DNA of 52,032 bases. It comes from Gammaproteobacteria bacterium RIFCSPHIGHO2_12_FULL_41_20 (lineage in GTDB: Bacteria; Pseudomonadota; Gammaproteobacteria; DSM-16500). A model generated the notes under the pieces. It had not been told where the DNA came from and did no database searches. It saw only the letters and a program-made list of their open reading frames with translations. Of the stretch, positions 26,836 through 34,817 are shown piece after piece. The stretch's first letter is position 1. Each line of letters begins with the position of its first letter. Where the stretch lies: positions 1 through 52,032 of the forward strand of contig MGYC01000028.1 in assembly GCA_001801575.1 (NCBI GenBank), written 5' to 3'. The translations under genes were made by a program, and so were the position numbers.

Positions 26836-27713
26836 TTAAAGAAATTATTTACGCAAAGAATTTTAAAAAAATAGTGGTTTTTCTTTTTATTATTTTTTCT
26901 ATTATAGGTTGGGGAGCATTTGGAATTTATAACCATTATTATATTAGTACAGATAATGCCTATGTGAATGCCAATGTAGTGCAAGTGTCTCCGCGAGTCA
27001 CAGGCCAAGTGGTTAAACTCTATATCACAAATAATCAATATGTAAAACAAGGCCAGCCTTTGTTTGACTTGGATCCTGCTGCTTTTCAGATTGCATTAGA
27101 TCGAGCAAGCGCAGAGTTAATGAAACGCCAAGCTGAGTGGAAAAATGCGTCTTTGGTCGCGATGCGTACTGTGCCATTAGCCAAGAAAAAGTTTGTTTCA
27201 TCGCAAGATGGAGATACCGCGCAGACTAATCTGGAGGGAGCAGTAGCAGCAGTTGCTTTAGCTAAGGCTAATTTAGCGCAAACTAAATTAGATTTGCAAT
27301 TTACTCACGTTGTTGCTCCTGTTGATGGCTGGGTAGCGAGTGTTTCATTGCGCGAGGGGGATGTAGTGACAGCGAATCAACCGTTATTTGCATTAATTAG
27401 TAATGATGAATATTGGGTTGATGCGAATTTTAAAGAAACGGAGTTGTCCTCTATTCACCCAGGACAGCCAGCTGATATTGTGATGGATATGTATCCTGGC
27501 CATGTGTTTCACGGCGTAGTAGAGAGTATTAGTAATGGCAGTGGTAATGTATTTTCTTTGCTACCACCACAAAATGCCACGGGCAATTGGGTGAAAGTGA
27601 CACAGCGAGTGCCTGTACGTGTTCGTATGGTTGCTCCTGATGCAGATTATCCATTGCGTATTGGCACGTCTGCAGAGGTGACTGTGCATCTTCGTCGCGG
27701 TGTTTTGGGTTAA
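26832..27713 (+). CDS. emrA: EmrA-like HlyD family adaptor
   Basis: This is a membrane fusion protein for a DHA2-type major facilitator pump. It has an N-terminal helix (VVFLFIIFSIIGWGAFGIYN), then STDNAYVNANVVQVSPRVTG, which is the hallmark of EmrA/HlyD adaptors, a lipoyl half (VVKLYITNNQYVKQGQPLF), a shortened coiled-coil hairpin, and the second lipoyl half (VVAPVDGWVASVSLREGDVV). At 293 residues it is about 100 shorter than E. coli EmrA, mainly in the hairpin. It overlaps the TauE gene by four bases and is followed after 13 bases by the pump gene. Confidence 0.92.
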   Translation: MIKEIIYAKNFKKIVVFLFIIFSIIGWGAFGIYNHYYISTDNAYVNANVVQVSPRVTGQVVKLYITNNQYVKQGQPLFDLDPAAFQIALDRASAELMKRQAEWKNASLVAMRTVPLAKKKFVSSQDGDTAQTNLEGAVAAVALAKANLAQTKLDLQFTHVVAPVDGWVASVSLREGDVVTANQPLFALISNDEYWVDANFKETELSSIHPGQPADIVMDMYPGHVFHGVVESISNGSGNVFSLLPPQNATGNWVKVTQRVPVRVRMVAPDADYPLRIGTSAEVTVHLRRGVLG

Positions 27714-27726
27714 GTAAGGGTTATCC

Positions 27727-29253
27727 ATGACAACAGCAGAATATCAAAAAGTATCAGTGCTTAATCGTTGGTTGATCGTCGTTGTTGTCATGTCTGCTAC
27801 GCTGATGCAAGTTATCGATACCACTATTGTGAATGTTGCATTACCACATATGCAAGGGTCGTTAGGCGCATCACCGGATGAAATTACTTGGACCTTAACC
27901 AGCTATTTAGTCGCTTCCGCTATTTGTATGCCATTGACAGGATATTTTTCTGATCGGTTTGGCAGAAAACGATATGTGATTATTTCTATCACTGGTTTTA
28001 CCTTGGTTTCAGCTTTATGTGGCGCTTCCACTTCGCTAACAGAATTAATTGTTTTTCGTATGCTGCAGGGTGTATTTGGTGCGGCGTTGGTGCCACTTTC
28101 TCAAGCTATTTTAGCAGATGTTTTTCCACCTAAAGAGCGTGGCCAAGCCATGGCAATTTGGGGGATTGGTGTGATGGTAGGGCCAATTTTGGGGCCCACA
28201 TTAGGGGGATATCTAACAGAAGTGGCTTCATGGCGCTGGACGTTTTATGTGAATGTACCAGTAGGCATTTTTGCTTTATTACTTTCTTATGTTTTACCCA
28301 ATGCAGCAAAGCGTGAGCGCACCATGGATTGGTTAGGATTACTAGGGATTTCTTTGGCAGTAGGGGGTACACAGTTTGTGTTAGATCGCGGTACTCAAGA
28401 TGACTGGTTTAATTCACCGCTGATTCGCGTCGTGAGCTTTATTGCAGTAATGGGGCTGGTTGGTTTTGTGCTACATAATTTTCCGCGTCGAGCTCAACCC
28501 GTATTTGATATTCGTATCTTTAAAGATAAAAACTTTGTTATTGCTGCAGTTTTATTGGCAATATTTGGTTTAGGGCTATATGGGATCATGGTGGTGCAAC
28601 CAATGATGATGGAAGGGTTATTGAATTATCCGCCGTTAACGACGGGATTAATCTTAGCACCACGCGGCATCAGCGGTATGCTTAGTATGATATTGGTTAG
28701 TCGGTTAATTAATTATGTCGATCCACGATGGTTAATTATTACCGGTATTGTTATTTGTGTTACCGGCATGGCGATAGCAACTCATTATACGTTAATGATT
28801 AGTACGGGATGGTTAATGTGGCCTTTATTATTGCAAGGGTTTGGGCTGGGCATGGTGTTTGTGCCATTGTCTACTATTGCTTTTTCTACCTTGCCTGTGC
28901 AATTACGTACAGAGGCGGCGGGTTTATTTAGTTTATTACGTACTATGGGCGGAGCTATGGGTATTTCCATTGCGATGACAGTATTAACACGGCATGCGCA
29001 AATGCTGTGGAATCATTTAGGAGGGTATATTCACCCTTATAATATGGCGGTTTATGCCTATTTAAAATTACTCCATTTGTCACCTGCACAGCCTTTAGGT
29101 ATTGCTTTGCTAACGGGAGAAATGGCGAGGCAAGCAAACATGGTGGCGTTTATTAATGTCTTTGCTTTTATTAGTTGGAGTTTTATGGGGATGATTCCTT
29201 TAGCGTTATTGTTGAAGAAGCAGAATCTCAGTGCAGGAGTTCTCGCTGAATAA
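27727..29253 (+). CDS. emrB: EmrB-type MFS multidrug transporter (DHA2, 14 helices)
   Basis: The protein is a proton-driven drug exporter of the major facilitator superfamily with 14 predicted helices. Diagnostic stretches are QVIDTTIVNVALPHMQGSLG at the first helix, GYFSDRFGRKRYV (motif A), and GPILGPTLGGYLTE (motif C of exporters). RFYVNVPVG-like WRWTFYVNVPVG follows. It pairs with the EmrA-like adaptor upstream. Length 508 residues fits the family. The last codons (GVLAE and stop) lie in the palindrome at 29234-29291, so the C-terminus has been written by a repeat, which might have replaced the original end. Confidence 0.94.
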   Translation: MTTAEYQKVSVLNRWLIVVVVMSATLMQVIDTTIVNVALPHMQGSLGASPDEITWTLTSYLVASAICMPLTGYFSDRFGRKRYVIISITGFTLVSALCGASTSLTELIVFRMLQGVFGAALVPLSQAILADVFPPKERGQAMAIWGIGVMVGPILGPTLGGYLTEVASWRWTFYVNVPVGIFALLLSYVLPNAAKRERTMDWLGLLGISLAVGGTQFVLDRGTQDDWFNSPLIRVVSFIAVMGLVGFVLHNFPRRAQPVFDIRIFKDKNFVIAAVLLAIFGLGLYGIMVVQPMMMEGLLNYPPLTTGLILAPRGISGMLSMILVSRLINYVDPRWLIITGIVICVTGMAIATHYTLMISTGWLMWPLLLQGFGLGMVFVPLSTIAFSTLPVQLRTEAAGLFSLLRTMGGAMGISIAMTVLTRHAQMLWNHLGGYIHPYNMAVYAYLKLLHLSPAQPLGIALLTGEMARQANMVAFINVFAFISWSFMGMIPLALLLKKQNLSAGVLAE

Positions 29254-29291
29254 AGGATGGCAAGCCATCCTTTATTCAGCGAGAACTCCTG
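29234..29291. repeat. Perfect 58-bp palindrome shared by the 3' ends of two convergent transporter genes
   Basis: Arms 29234-29261 and 29264-29291 are exactly complementary (28 bases) with a two-base loop AA. Both stop codons, of emrB (29251-29253) and of the opposite MFS gene (29272-29274), lie inside it, and each gene reads GVLAE then stop from it. The core CAGGAGTTCTCGCT matches the palindrome at 6508-6591 at 13 of 14 positions. It can act as a bidirectional terminator. Confidence 0.92.
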
Positions 29292-30711
29292 AGCCCAGTG
29301 AGGCCGATGAATTAAGTTTGTATTGTTTAGTATAAAACAGTCCAGCACTTAGCACAGTTAACATCATTAAGCCAAACAAAATATAACAAATGATATTGTA
29401 CATATGTTTGATCTGAATATTATGAGGCGATAGGATTTGTATACCGTGAGTGGTTAATAGCCATTGAAACCCACCTACTGCAACTACAATGCCAAGACCG
29501 ATAGAAAACTGTTGGATTATTTTGCCAATGTTGCTGGCATTAGGAATGGCTGCATGGTTAATGGATATATAGAGAATGGAATTCATTGCGGTATAGAGCA
29601 GTGACATAGTAAACCCAAAAAAGAAACAGATGATCCATAACCACTGGTGTAAAATTAAAAATTCCAGCTGTGATAATAACCCAATAGCAATAGCAGTAAG
29701 TGTTGCGGATAAGATAACGGATTTGTGAATGCCAAACTTTGTAATTAGCGGCGAGAGAAATTTCGCGACAATGCCAGCGACGGCGATAATAGCCAGATAC
29801 CATCCTGCTTGTATAACAGAAAACAAGTATGCTTGTTGTAAAACAATACTGAGAAGTATGGGTAAGCCGCACATGGCGGATCTTGCCATAATATTGATAA
29901 CGGTGCCGAATAGAAAATCATAATTTTTAAAAACATGTAAATCGAGAATCGATGGGATTTTATTGTTTTCCCTGCTGGTTTCTCTATGCTTCCACATAAA
30001 AACATAAGATAAAATGAGTAAAATGCCAATCAATATAGTAAAGAGATTTATCTTGTTAATGTGGTGACTCAGTTGTTCGAGTCCAGCTGATATCATGATA
30101 AGAGATGTGGATAATAAAGTCAGACCCATATAATCCAGGGGTTGTTTTGTCATTGTACAAACAGAAAATACGGATCGTAATGGCATTAACTGTGTGACAA
30201 GCACTAAGCAGACAGGAACATTAATAAAAAATGCCATGCGCCATGATAAATAATATGAAAATATTGCACCAACACAAGGGCCAATAGCACTGCCTGCCAG
30301 GGCGGGTATGTTAATAGCTCCCATGGTTTTTACTATTTCATTGCTACGACAGGTGGATAAAAGTGCCATGATAATAATCGCTGAACAAATAGAGATGGCT
30401 ATTCCTTGACAGAGGCGGAATAGCGAGAAAGAGTATAGATCAAATGAAATGCCGCAAAGAAAAGAAAATAGTGAGAATAAAATTAAGGTGGCAACAATAA
30501 GGTGGATTTTATTATATCGATTTGAGAGCCAAGCAGCGATGGGAATAAAAATACAAGTTCCTACAATATAAGCTAGAATGGGTAGGGACATTCTAGCTGA
30601 ATGTACATGAAAACTAGCGGCGACGGGTACTAAGCAAGAAGATAAAATGGTGGTATCTAACAACTCGATAAATAAAATAAGTGCTGCAATCCAGGATAAT
30701 GTTTTTTTCAT
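29272..30711 (-). CDS. MFS transporter, DHA2-like, paired with opine-type dehydrogenase
   Basis: A 479-residue major facilitator protein with about 14 hydrophobic segments. It has the first-helix motif ELLDTTILSSCLVPVAASF, motif A-like AAWLSNRYNKIHLIV and the exporter-type GSAIGPCVGAIFSYYLSWRMAFFINVP (seen as GPCVGAIFSYYLSWR). The ATG at 30711 has AGGA eight bases upstream; an in-frame start at 30756 would overlap the preceding gene and add a hydrophilic extension. It follows the opine dehydrogenase gene by 25 bases on the same strand, so it is likely to move that enzyme's product or substrate. The last residues GVLAE come from the palindrome. Substrate unknown. Confidence 0.88.
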   Translation of the reverse strand: MKKTLSWIAALILFIELLDTTILSSCLVPVAASFHVHSARMSLPILAYIVGTCIFIPIAAWLSNRYNKIHLIVATLILFSLFSFLCGISFDLYSFSLFRLCQGIAISICSAIIIMALLSTCRSNEIVKTMGAINIPALAGSAIGPCVGAIFSYYLSWRMAFFINVPVCLVLVTQLMPLRSVFSVCTMTKQPLDYMGLTLLSTSLIMISAGLEQLSHHINKINLFTILIGILLILSYVFMWKHRETSRENNKIPSILDLHVFKNYDFLFGTVINIMARSAMCGLPILLSIVLQQAYLFSVIQAGWYLAIIAVAGIVAKFLSPLITKFGIHKSVILSATLTAIAIGLLSQLEFLILHQWLWIICFFFGFTMSLLYTAMNSILYISINHAAIPNASNIGKIIQQFSIGLGIVVAVGGFQWLLTTHGIQILSPHNIQIKHMYNIICYILFGLMMLTVLSAGLFYTKQYKLNSSASLGSGVLAE

Positions 30712-30736
30712 GAGAATTCCTGCCCAACCGCCGTTT

Positions 30737-31822
30737 CTAGGATGATAATTCATCAATTAATTGTTTTGTTATCCCCTTTAAGTTTCTTCCATGTTGATAA
30801 AAATCATTATTCATGATGGTGGAAAATATATTTACTAAACTTTCTATATGTGGCAGATGAACATTATAAATTTTTGCTAATGTCAGTAGTGGAACAAACC
30901 CATAAGCGATATCTTCTGTAACAAATCGATGATGGAGTGTGGTGGGCGCGGATATTTTACTGTGCGCGATAGAATTTTTGTAAATATCATAAATGGTATC
31001 GAAATTTCCATTATAAAATTTACTATAATCTTCTGCGCAGGGCGTAAGCGTATACCCCAGGGCTTTTGCTAGTGAGAGGCGCTCGTTATCTAAGGCCTCA
31101 TGTAGGCGTGATGTTCTTTTAGATAAACCTTCTTGGTAGAATTGAAATAGATGTCCTTGGTCAATGAGTCGAGCATTGAGTAATACTGTAGCGGGATGCA
31201 GGATAGGATTAGTTCCCATTAAGCCTAGCTGAAAGATGGTATTTACTCTGCTGAAGTAAGTGGGCAAGCAGGATTCAGGCAGTAAATCAAGGTACTGATT
31301 GTCTCCAGGAAACAGGGATGCGATGGCGATTTCTGTTTTTCTTCCTAAGATGTATACGTCATTACTTTTTCCCGCTCGGCAAGCATAGGGAAAACTGGAA
31401 GTATCAAAGATTTTAATGGTTGTGTGAATATCTTTGCTGCGGGTATTCAATAATTGCTCGACACTAGAAAATATCCCTGAGAGATTAATAAACAGTTTCA
31501 GGGGCTGTGTGGTTGTTAGCGTGTCTATCAGTTTATTAAAGAGAGGAGTATGTGCAGGCATTGGGGTGCAATTGTATAAGATATCGCCAAACTCAGTGAC
31601 TTCTGTAAGGTCAGATGAAACAAGATCGAGTTTGGCAATATGTTGTTGTTCATTGTCTGTAAAAAATATGTTTCCTTTGTGCTGGATAATTTCATTAAGC
31701 TTATTAGCATGAGCTGGATCTGCCCAGAGTGCAACTTGTGCTCCTTTTAACTTCAAGTCAGCAGCCAGGGCCATGCCACCGTTGCCACAGCCTAATACAA
31801 TGACTTTATTTGTTATTTTCAT
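30737..31822 (-). CDS. Opine-type NAD(P)-dependent dehydrogenase (octopine dehydrogenase family)
   Basis: Enzymes of this family reductively join an amino acid to a 2-oxo acid, or reverse that, through a Rossmann domain and an all-helical C-terminal domain. The dinucleotide motif GCGNGG is at 11-16. NPILHPATVLLN holds the catalytic His209, and RFVTEDIAYGFVPLL holds Asp304; both match the Octopine_DH domain. Length 361 fits. It is followed by an MFS gene 25 bases away and is divergent from an Lrp/AsnC regulator across 176 bp. No nicotianamine-synthase-like gene is present, so an opine metallophore pathway of the Cnt type is not complete here. Substrates are unknown. Confidence 0.88.
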   Translation of the reverse strand: MKITNKVIVLGCGNGGMALAADLKLKGAQVALWADPAHANKLNEIIQHKGNIFFTDNEQQHIAKLDLVSSDLTEVTEFGDILYNCTPMPAHTPLFNKLIDTLTTTQPLKLFINLSGIFSSVEQLLNTRSKDIHTTIKIFDTSSFPYACRAGKSNDVYILGRKTEIAIASLFPGDNQYLDLLPESCLPTYFSRVNTIFQLGLMGTNPILHPATVLLNARLIDQGHLFQFYQEGLSKRTSRLHEALDNERLSLAKALGYTLTPCAEDYSKFYNGNFDTIYDIYKNSIAHSKISAPTTLHHRFVTEDIAYGFVPLLTLAKIYNVHLPHIESLVNIFSTIMNNDFYQHGRNLKGITKQLIDELSS

Positions 31823-31920
31823 GACTACTTCTCATTTTTGAGCTATATTTAGCGAAATTTCCATATATATATTTCTCTTAGAAACTTCCTGGTAAAAGTG
31901 TAACAATAATATACTAACAT

Positions 31921-31941
31921 GAATTTTTTATTCATAAATTC
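31921..31941. promoter_or_regulatory. AT-rich dyad in divergent opine/lrp control region
   Basis: GAATTT (31921-31926) and AAATTC (31936-31941) form a dyad with nine bases between, roughly mid-way in the 176-bp divergent region 31823-31998. Lrp/AsnC proteins bind AT-rich dyads of this size. Position and base composition are the only support. Confidence 0.3.
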
Positions 31942-31980
31942 CTAATTTGTGATAAAATAATGCATATAAGCAAAAATTTA

Positions 31981-31993
31981 ACCTTAAAAAGGT
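31981..31993 (+). promoter_or_regulatory. Hairpin enclosing the lrp ribosome binding site
   Basis: ACCTT-AAA-AAGGT is a perfect five-base-pair hairpin whose right arm is the AAGG ribosome binding site for the ATG at 31999. The stem is weak, so any translational effect would be modest. Confidence 0.35.
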
Positions 31994-31998
31994 AATAT

Positions 31999-32502
31999 AT
32001 GATAAAAAAGTCATCTAACACAGAAATATTAGATGAAGAGCTGGACAAAATAGACCGTAAAATCATCAATATTTTGCAAAAAAACAATCAAATTACCAAT
32101 CTAGAACTAGCAAAGATAGTCAATATTTCCCCACCACCTTGCTTACGTCGGGTACGGCGATTACGTAAATTAGGCATTATTATTCAAGATGTATGCTTGA
32201 TAGATCCTTTCAAACTTGGGCAGCATTTGATCGTGTTTGTTGGTATTAGCTTAAAAACGCATCGTGAGGATTTGATGGAGGATTTTGAGCATACTATGTT
32301 GGCAAACCCTGAAGTAAAGCAATGTTATTTTATTTCTGGGGAAGTGGATTATTTGTTAGTTGTGCATATCTCTAATATCGATGCATACAATGCGTTTGTG
32401 CGTAAAGTTTTATTAAAAGAAAAGAATATTAAACTTTTTAGAAGTAGTTTTTGTTTGACTCGCATAAAATTTGATACTAGTGTGATATTGAGTGATTGTT
32501 AA
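31999..32502 (+). CDS. Lrp/AsnC family transcriptional regulator
   Basis: A 167-residue regulator: the N-terminal winged helix-turn-helix (LDKIDRKIINILQKNNQITN, then LAKIVNISPPPCLRRVRRLRKLGII) is followed by a C-terminal RAM ligand-binding domain (VFVGISLKTH, then PEVKQCYFISGEVDYLLVV). The SPPPCLRRV recognition segment is a Lrp-family hallmark. These proteins sense amino acids and often control the divergent neighbour. Here the neighbour is an opine-type dehydrogenase with an MFS transporter, so an amino acid or opine effector is a reasonable guess. The N-terminus has about ten extra residues before the conserved start. It is convergent with cpdA, 22 bp apart. Confidence 0.94.
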   Translation: MIKKSSNTEILDEELDKIDRKIINILQKNNQITNLELAKIVNISPPPCLRRVRRLRKLGIIIQDVCLIDPFKLGQHLIVFVGISLKTHREDLMEDFEHTMLANPEVKQCYFISGEVDYLLVVHISNIDAYNAFVRKVLLKEKNIKLFRSSFCLTRIKFDTSVILSDC

Positions 32503-32524
32503 TTTTTTAAATTGTCAACAGACC

Positions 32525-33322
32525 CTAATATCCTTTTGCATTGACATCAAATGTACCTACGTAGTGATCGGCACGGAATACTTGAGTTTGAATAGCGCCA
32601 TTGGAAAATAATTCTAGCCAACGATAACCGGGTGGTAGTTTTTCTAATGCAAAGTTATCAGAGTGTTTCTTAAATTGAATACACGTCGATGGCGCTGAAT
32701 AACATTGCATACCCAAGTGTTTTTTATTATGTTCTTGATGAACATGGCCAAATAATACGGCGCGTACTTGCGGATATTGCATGAGGATTGCCCAGAACTC
32801 ATCAGCATTTTTTAATCCCAAATTGTCTAGCCAAGCGCAGCCTACAGAAAAAGGTTGGTGATGAAATACAACGATAGCATGATGCTCTGGATATTGTTTT
32901 AAACATGCTTGCATGAAATCTAATTGCGATGGATGCAGATAACCTTCAACCGCGCCAGGTTTATGCGAATCTAGTAAAATAATATGCCAATTATTTTTGA
33001 CGATATGTTTATCCGCTAAAATAGTGTCAAGCGGATAAACACGCGCCATGACTTTGGGATCATCATGATTGCCAGGAATGCAATAGATAGGTAAAGATAA
33101 TGTTCTTAGTTTCTCAGCTAGTCGACGGTAGGTTGCCTCAGAGAAATCTTGAGTTAAATCTCCAGATAGAATAATGAAGTCAGGTCTGGGAGATTGTTTA
33201 TGTAGCATATCAATAATAACTTGAAAGCTTTCTTCAGTTTTAACTCCGAGTAAAGCGGCGTGTTTATCAGCAAACAAATGAATATCACTAATCTGAACGA
33301 CTCTAATGGAATCATGGGCCAT
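32525..33322 (-). CDS. cpdA: 3',5'-cyclic-AMP phosphodiesterase CpdA
   Basis: CpdA hydrolyses cyclic AMP with a two-metal centre. Class III phosphodiesterase metal motifs appear in order: QISDIHLFAD (Asp13, His15), LSGDLTQD, PGNHDDP, VFHHQP and FGHVHQEHN. The C-terminal AMQCYSAPSTCIQFKKHSD-like segment (MQCYSAPSTCIQFKKHS) is typical of CpdA rather than of general metallophosphatases. Length 265 is normal. The ATG at 33322 has AAGGAT close upstream. Its presence implies cAMP signalling in this organism. The gene lies after the GH5 glycosidase gene on the same strand, 61 bp apart, possibly cotranscribed. Confidence 0.93.
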   Translation of the reverse strand: MAHDSIRVVQISDIHLFADKHAALLGVKTEESFQVIIDMLHKQSPRPDFIILSGDLTQDFSEATYRRLAEKLRTLSLPIYCIPGNHDDPKVMARVYPLDTILADKHIVKNNWHIILLDSHKPGAVEGYLHPSQLDFMQACLKQYPEHHAIVVFHHQPFSVGCAWLDNLGLKNADEFWAILMQYPQVRAVLFGHVHQEHNKKHLGMQCYSAPSTCIQFKKHSDNFALEKLPPGYRWLELFSNGAIQTQVFRADHYVGTFDVNAKGY

Positions 33323-33383
33323 GGCATATCCTTTTGCGAGGTGTTTTTATTCCAATCACTTATTTGTTAATGGGACAGCCTCC

Positions 33384-34613
33384 CTAATTAGCCGATACTA
33401 ATTTACGTATCCATTGGCTGCGCCAATCTTCTCTATAATCAGACCAGTCGTCTTTGACTAAGCCAAAATCATTAATAGAATCCTCTATAATACCATCTGC
33501 GCGCTCAGGATTCAGAGGCCAGAGAGCCCAGCTCATTTCTTTATTGGTAACGTAACGAATGATATGTTGAAACCATAGTATATCTGCTTGGGTAGCATGT
33601 TGGGATCCTACGCCAAATTCTCCTAACCATATAGGCGCCGTATAGGGTTGTTCTGGTTCTAACACGTATCCAAATTCTTTATCTAGCGTAGATCGCAAGA
33701 GATCTTCATTCATTTCGCGATAGCGCATTTTACCCATCGAAGAAAATTTTTCACCAGTGTGTTCTGGCCCGGTATAACCATAGACATGGACTTCATACAC
33801 TAATTTGTTAGGAATATTTAAAATAACCGGGTCTTGACGTATTGGTATTAACAAGGGCCTGTATCCTTGAAAAAGCGGAAGACCAGTCCAGTTAATGCCC
33901 TCGATTACCATAAGCAGATGCGGATTAATCTCATGAATAAGATTTGCCGCTTGGGTGGCTGCCAGTTTCCAGTCATTTTCATCGCCATTTCCCCAGTTAG
34001 GAAACACGGGTAACCAAGTATGGCGATAACGCGCCGTGCGTACTTCATTACGTAAATCAACCCCAGCAACTAAAGGATTGTCACGATAGCGATTCACTAA
34101 CATGACCCAATCGTTGAGCCATTCTGCAGTAGTTTGATAACTAGAATGATGCCATAAGCCATTCATATCAAACCCTTGAGGCCACTGTGATAATGTCGTG
34201 TGATCATTCAAGATAACAACAAGGCCGGCATCCGTTAACGCTTTGATTACAATATCCATGACTTCCAATGGAAACTTATTAGCCAATTCTGGATTCGCCG
34301 AAACATCTTTTAATTCAACCAGGCGTTTGCTATGCAACATTTCGTTTGAATACGTTAATCTAATAGAATTAAAGCCGCCACGTTTTATCAAGTTGACAAT
34401 ATGTTGTAACGATTGCTTGTTGAGCCCCCCGGCGACTTGAGGTGGCTCATTAAAACCAAACCAGTTAACACTTTTTAACGTAACCCGATTGCCACATTGA
34501 TCTATAATATGATGATCTTTTGTACTAAGTTCAAAAGAAAAATTACAAGAAGTAGCAGCAATTGCGTTGTAATAAGAAAAAAGAAGGCACAAAAAAAGCA
34601 AAATTTGTTTCAT
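33384..34613 (-). CDS. Secreted glycoside hydrolase family 5 (cellulase-like)
   Basis: A 409-residue retaining beta-glycosidase with a TIM barrel. A signal peptide (MKQILLFLCLLFSYYNAIAA) with cleavage after Ala20 predicts export. The GH5 landmarks are present: FNSIRLTYS (81-89), acid/base Glu190 in DLRNEVR, EVHVYGY (274-280) and nucleophile Glu332 in WLGEFGVG. The closing segment MSWALWPLNP is also typical. Substrate may be cellulose, another beta-1,4-glucan or a glycolipid; this cannot be settled by eye. It is divergent from the pdh operon. In a host-associated organism such an enzyme could act on protist cell-wall or cyst material or other host glycans. Confidence 0.9.
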   Translation of the reverse strand: MKQILLFLCLLFSYYNAIAATSCNFSFELSTKDHHIIDQCGNRVTLKSVNWFGFNEPPQVAGGLNKQSLQHIVNLIKRGGFNSIRLTYSNEMLHSKRLVELKDVSANPELANKFPLEVMDIVIKALTDAGLVVILNDHTTLSQWPQGFDMNGLWHHSSYQTTAEWLNDWVMLVNRYRDNPLVAGVDLRNEVRTARYRHTWLPVFPNWGNGDENDWKLAATQAANLIHEINPHLLMVIEGINWTGLPLFQGYRPLLIPIRQDPVILNIPNKLVYEVHVYGYTGPEHTGEKFSSMGKMRYREMNEDLLRSTLDKEFGYVLEPEQPYTAPIWLGEFGVGSQHATQADILWFQHIIRYVTNKEMSWALWPLNPERADGIIEDSINDFGLVKDDWSDYREDWRSQWIRKLVSAN

Positions 34614-34711
34614 AATGATTCCCTATCATTTTACTGTTTTCACTTGGGTTCGAAAAAAATGTCTAATGTATTTTCCGGTACTTATTTTTAAATAACAAGC
34701 CATTTCTGCAT

Positions 34712-34809
34712 CTAACAAGAGTTCTAGGGGTTCCACAGCTGGCCAGACCTTGACTCTCCGGCCTTGCCTGATTACCCTTGAGCAATTTACCCATCTTGTT
34801 GGACAGGAG
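34712..34809 (+). promoter_or_regulatory. Possibly structured 5' leader of the pdh operon
   Basis: CTAACAAGA (34712-34720) can pair with TCTTGTTGG (34794-34802) to close a roughly 90-base domain that ends just before the AGGAG of pdhA. Inside are CTAGGGGTTCC and GGCC/GGCC pairings. The CTAGGGGTTCC stretch looks like the 5' motif of ykkC-class riboswitches, but the rest of that consensus is absent, and TPP-riboswitch motifs are absent too. Call it an unassigned leader. Confidence 0.35.
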
Positions 34810-34817
34810 TGTCATTC

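Noticed and set aside
30712-30756. Longer start for the MFS gene (in-frame ATG at 30756)
   Set aside because: It would overlap the opine dehydrogenase gene and lacks a ribosome binding site; the ATG at 30711 has AGGA at the right spacing.
34712-34809. TPP or ykkC riboswitch in front of pdhA
   Set aside because: Only one short stretch resembles ykkC; the CTGAGA and GAACCTGA motifs of TPP and the 3' motif of ykkC are absent.
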